25,741 nucleotides of DNA, taken from positions 1 through 25,741 of the forward strand of contig CAZMIX010000034.1 of NCBI GenBank assembly GCA_964566545.1, written 5' to 3'. The DNA is from JAEYFP01 sp964566545 (lineage in GTDB: Bacteria > Bacillota > Clostridia > Lachnospirales > Lachnospiraceae). The notes under the pieces were generated by a model. That model saw nothing but the letters and a program-made list of their open reading frames with translations, did not search any database and had not been told where the DNA came from. The position numbers were made by a program, and so were the translations under genes. Below are positions 22,924 to 25,741 of the stretch, one piece after another. Every line of letters starts with the position of its first letter. Within the stretch, counting starts at the first letter, position 1.

Positions 22924-22970
22924 CTTACGCACCTCTAAATTATTGTTCTAAAATTTTTCCGAAACGGAAT

Positions 22971-22988
22971 TCGTTAAAATAATAACAC
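22971..22988. promoter_or_regulatory. Rex-like operator over the ptb promoter
   Basis: The 18 bases match 11 of 14 defined positions of the clostridial Rex site TTGTTAA-N4-TTAACAA, including the core GTTAA and TAAC. They fully cover the predicted -10 of ptb. Rex is a repressor released by high NADH that controls butyrate genes in Clostridium. The A/T-rich setting makes a chance match possible, so this is a candidate only. Confidence 0.4.
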
Positions 22989-23007
22989 TTTTCAATAAGA
23001 AAAGCAA
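22979..23007 (-). promoter_or_regulatory. Promoter of the ptb-buk-methyltransferase cluster
   Basis: On the minus strand TTGCTT (23007-23002) and TATTAT (22984-22979) are 17 bases apart, with TGT before the -10 (extended -10). The start near 22972 gives a leader of about 49 bases. Confidence 0.6.
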
Positions 23008-23048
23008 TTGTAACTACATTATTTACTGATTTTTAACAGAAAGGGAGT

Positions 23049-23077
23049 TGAATCCCTGTTTTAATTCTGTTACAATA
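23049..23077 (+). promoter_or_regulatory. Promoter of secA
   Basis: TTGAAT at 23049-23054 and TACAAT at 23072-23077 are spaced by 17 bases with TGT before the -10 (extended -10). It gives a leader of about 42 bases and is arranged back to back with the ptb promoter. Confidence 0.55.
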
Positions 23078-23125
23078 CAATTTGAGCTTTTTATATGGGT
23101 TGCTTTCAAAACAGGAGCGAGAAAA

Positions 23126-25741
23126 ATGAAAATTATTGATAAAATATTTGGAACCCACAGTGAACGCGAGCTAAAGCTGATTGAGCAGCTCGTCGATAAG
23201 GTAGAGTCGCTTCGTCCTGACATGATGGCGTTATCGGACAGCGCGCTGAAGGATAAGACAAAGGAATACAAAAAGCGGCACGCTGATGGCGAGACGCTGG
23301 ACGATCTGCTGCCGGAGGCTTATGCAGCGGTTCGGGAAGCTGCCAGACGTGCGCTGAATATGGAGCATTACCGCGTACAGATTATCGGCGGCATTATTCT
23401 GCATCAGGGACGTATCGCAGAAATGAAAACAGGAGAAGGAAAGACGCTCGTTTCGACGCTGCCGGCTTATTTGAATGCGCTCGCGGGACGCGGTGTACAT
23501 GTCGTGACGGTCAACGACTACCTGGCAAAACGTGATGCCGAGTGGATGGGACAAGTGCATGAATTCCTCGGGATGACTGTCGGCGTCGTACTCAACGAAA
23601 TGACCGCGGAGGAGAGAAGAAACGCTTACAATTGTGACATTACATATGTGACAAATAATGAGCTGGGTTTCGATTATTTGCGTGATAACATGGTTATTTA
23701 CAAGGAACAGCTCGTGCTGCGCGACCTGGCATATGCGATCATTGACGAGGTCGACTCTGTGCTGGTCGATGAGGCGCGTACGCCTTTGATTATTTCCGGG
23801 CAGAGCGGCAAATCCACAAAGCTGTACGAGGTCTGCGACATTCTGGCAAGGCAGTTAAAGCGTGGTGAGGACGTCGAGGATCTGTCTAAAATGGATGCGA
23901 TCATGGGCATTGAACAAAAGGAAACGGGAGATTTCCTTGTTAATGAAAAGGATAAATTTGTAACGCTGACGGCGGAGGGTGTGGAAAAGGTAGAGAAGTT
24001 TTTCCAGATCGACAACCTCGCCGATNNNNNNNNNNCCGCATCCGCCCTTGCATCGCAGCTGCCCTTGAGATCGACAACCTCGCCGATCCGGAAAATATTG
24101 ATATCCAGAACAATATGATTCTTGCGCTGCGTGCGCATAATCTGATGTTTAGGGATCAGGACTACGTCGTGAAGGATGATCAGGTGCTGATTGTCGATGA
24201 ATTCACGGGACGTATCATGCCGGGACGCCGGTATTCGGATGGACTGCATCAGGCAATTGAGGCAAAGGAGCACGTAAAGGTTAAGCGTGAGAGCAAGACA
24301 CTTGCGACAATCACATTCCAGAACTTTTTTAATAAGTTTGAAAAAAAATGCGGTATGACCGGTACGGCGCTGACAGAGGAAAAGGAGTTTCGTGATATTT
24401 ACGGCATGGACGTTATCGAGATTCCGACGAATCAGCCGGTTGCGAGGATTGACTTACAGGATGCCGTTTACAAGACAAAAAAAGAAAAGCTGTTTGCAAT
24501 CGTGAATGAGATCGAAAGAACGCATGCGACTGGGCAGCCGATTCTTGTCGGGACGATCACAATAGAGGCTTCTGAGGAGTTGAGCGCGCTGTTAAAGCGT
24601 CGTGGGATCCAGCATAAGGTATTGAACGCGAAATTCCATGAGCTTGAGGCGGAAATTGTCGCCGATGCGGGTGTTCATGGAGCCGTAACGATTGCGACAA
24701 ACATGGCGGGTCGTGGTACGGATATCAAGCTTGACGAGGAATCGAGGGCGTCAGGCGGACTAAAGATCATCGGTACGGAGCGCCATGAATCGAGGCGTAT
24801 CGACAATCAGTTGAGAGGGCGTTCCGGGCGTCAGGGAGATCCGGGTGAATCCCGCTTCTTTATTTCCCTCGAAGACGAACTGATGCGTTTGTTTGGTTCC
24901 GACAGGCTGATGGAGGTATTTAATACGCTGGGTGTGCCGGAAAATGAGCAGATCGAGCATAAGATGCTTACGAGTGCGATCGAAAAAGCGCAAATGAAAA
25001 TAGAAAACAACAACTTCGGCATCAGAAAGAACCTGCTGGAATATGATCAGGTCATGAACGAGCAGAGAGAAATTATCTATGCAGAGAGAAGACGTGTGCT
25101 GGACGGCGAAAGTATGCGTGATGTCATATTCAAGATGGCGACTGATTTTGTGGAAAATACGGCAGATATGTGCATTGGTGATGATGCCGATGCAGACGAT
25201 TGGGATCTTCCTGAACTGAATCAGCATCTTTTGGCGACGGTTCCCGTACAGGAAATTAAGACGCCGGATATTCGGGGCTTAAAGAAAAATGAATTGAAGC
25301 ACAAGCTAAAAGAAGAGGTTGTTAAGCTTTATGAGGCGAAGGAGGCCGAGTTTCCGATGCCGGAGCAGCTCAGGGAGTTAGAGCGTGTCGTTTTGCTCAA
25401 ATCCATTGACAGAAAGTGGATGGATCACATCGACGATATGGATCAACTTCGTCAGGGAATCGGTTTGCAGGCTTACGGACAAAGAGATCCGCTTGTGGAA
25501 TATAAGATGACCGGCTACGATATGTTCAATGCGATGACGGACAGCATCAGCGAGGAGACGGTTCGTGTCTTGTGCCATATCCGCATCGAACAGAAAGTAG
25601 AGCGTGAAGAGGTGGCAAAGGTGACCGGTACGAATAAGGACGAATCTCTCGGCAAGAAACCGCAGAAGCGGGAATCCGACAAGGTTTATCCAAACGATCC
25701 GTGTCCGTGCGGCAGCGGCAAGAAATATAAGCAGTGCTGCG
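23126..25741 (+). CDS. secA: Preprotein translocase ATPase SecA (split by a scaffold gap, 3' end cut by window)
   Basis: The first 300 residues are coded by 23126-24025. They carry Walker A MKTGEGKT at 100-107, the DYLAKRD block at 131-137, NELGFDYLRDNM at 178-189 and Walker B IDEVDS at 206-211. After the gap, coding resumes at 24070 in another register: ILALRAHNLMF, GTALTEE, TNMAGRGTDIKL, RGRSGRQGDPG, then the HWD/HSD region. The end is the Zn motif CPCGSGKKYKQCC, cut one to a few codons short of the stop by the window edge. Joining the two 20-base repeats gives 851 codons with no missing block. It drives Sec-dependent export at the membrane with ATP. AGGAG at 23113-23117 supports the ATG at 23126. 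Confidence 0.93.
24006..24087 (+). repeat. secA: 20-base direct repeat flanking the scaffold gap in secA
   Basis: Bases 24006-24025 and 24068-24087 are identical. They flank ten N and 32 extra bases (24036-24067) that do not fit SecA. The simplest reading is two contigs that truly overlap by these 20 bases, one with a stray end. The repeat is then an assembly artefact, not a genomic duplication. Confidence 0.85.
24026..24035. other. Assembly gap (10 N)
   Basis: Ten unknown bases, probably a placeholder of arbitrary length. The adjoining sequences overlap, so the real gap is likely negative and no coding sequence is lost. Confidence 0.95.

Noticed and set aside
24006..24087. True tandem duplication or frameshift in secA
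   Set aside because: The repeat sits exactly at a 10-N scaffold gap and collapsing it restores the conserved protein, so assembly error is far more likely.

Overview
The window looks like a chromosomal segment from an anaerobic, low-to-mid GC Firmicute, most likely a butyrate-producing Clostridia of the Lachnospiraceae type. The reasons are a complete acetyl-CoA-to-butyrate gene set, a long-form ribosome hibernation factor, strong AGGAGG-type ribosome sites, TTGaca/TAtaat promoters that very often carry a TGn extended -10, and long A/T-flanked bidirectional terminators. No phage, transposon, CRISPR, rRNA or tRNA was seen. The genus is inference.

Region 1 (1-6.0 kb, + strand) holds small accessory genes: a MarR-GNAT fusion regulator beside a perfect inverted repeat, a Dabb stress-barrel protein, a membrane-anchored esterase, an azlC-azlD branched-chain amino acid exporter pair, an ABC ATPase/permease pair whose genes overlap, and an MntP-type manganese exporter.

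Region 2 (6.0-11.9 kb) holds an SPL-type radical SAM protein converging on an SDR reductase. Then comes trxB (thioredoxin reductase), and next a secreted SH3b-SH3b-NlpC/P60 peptidoglycan hydrolase with a strong promoter and a perfect match to the WalR (YycF) box. Downstream is a roughly 700-bp non-coding stretch with stacked hairpins and a cluster of DnaA-box-like 9-mers, followed by hpf.

Region 3 (11.7-19.3 kb) starts with a hairpin-rich intergenic segment carrying an imperfect direct repeat, then mtnA. The operon thl-crt-hbd-bcd-etfB-etfA follows from its own promoter and ends at a perfect 17-bp-stem terminator. These enzymes condense two acetyl-CoA, reduce and dehydrate the product, and reduce crotonyl-CoA to butyryl-CoA with an Etf pair that in relatives bifurcates electrons to ferredoxin.

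Region 4 (19.3-23.0 kb) holds a small hypothetical protein. Converging on it is a minus-strand cluster ptb-buk-methyltransferase. Ptb and Buk turn butyryl-CoA into butyrate plus ATP, so the whole butyrate route lies within about 10 kb. The ptb promoter overlaps a Rex-like site, which suggests redox control. The methyltransferase is an unexplained third gene of that cluster.

Region 5 (23.0 kb to the end) is secA. It is broken in this record only by a 10-N scaffold gap flanked by the same 20 bases. Collapsing those copies restores an uninterrupted SecA frame that runs to the final zinc-binding motif at the window edge.

I do not see a clearly new defence or biosynthetic system. The best leads are the methyltransferase in the ptb-buk cluster, the DnaA-box cluster far from any replication gene, the WalR box on the P60 gene, and the structured repeats upstream of mtnA.
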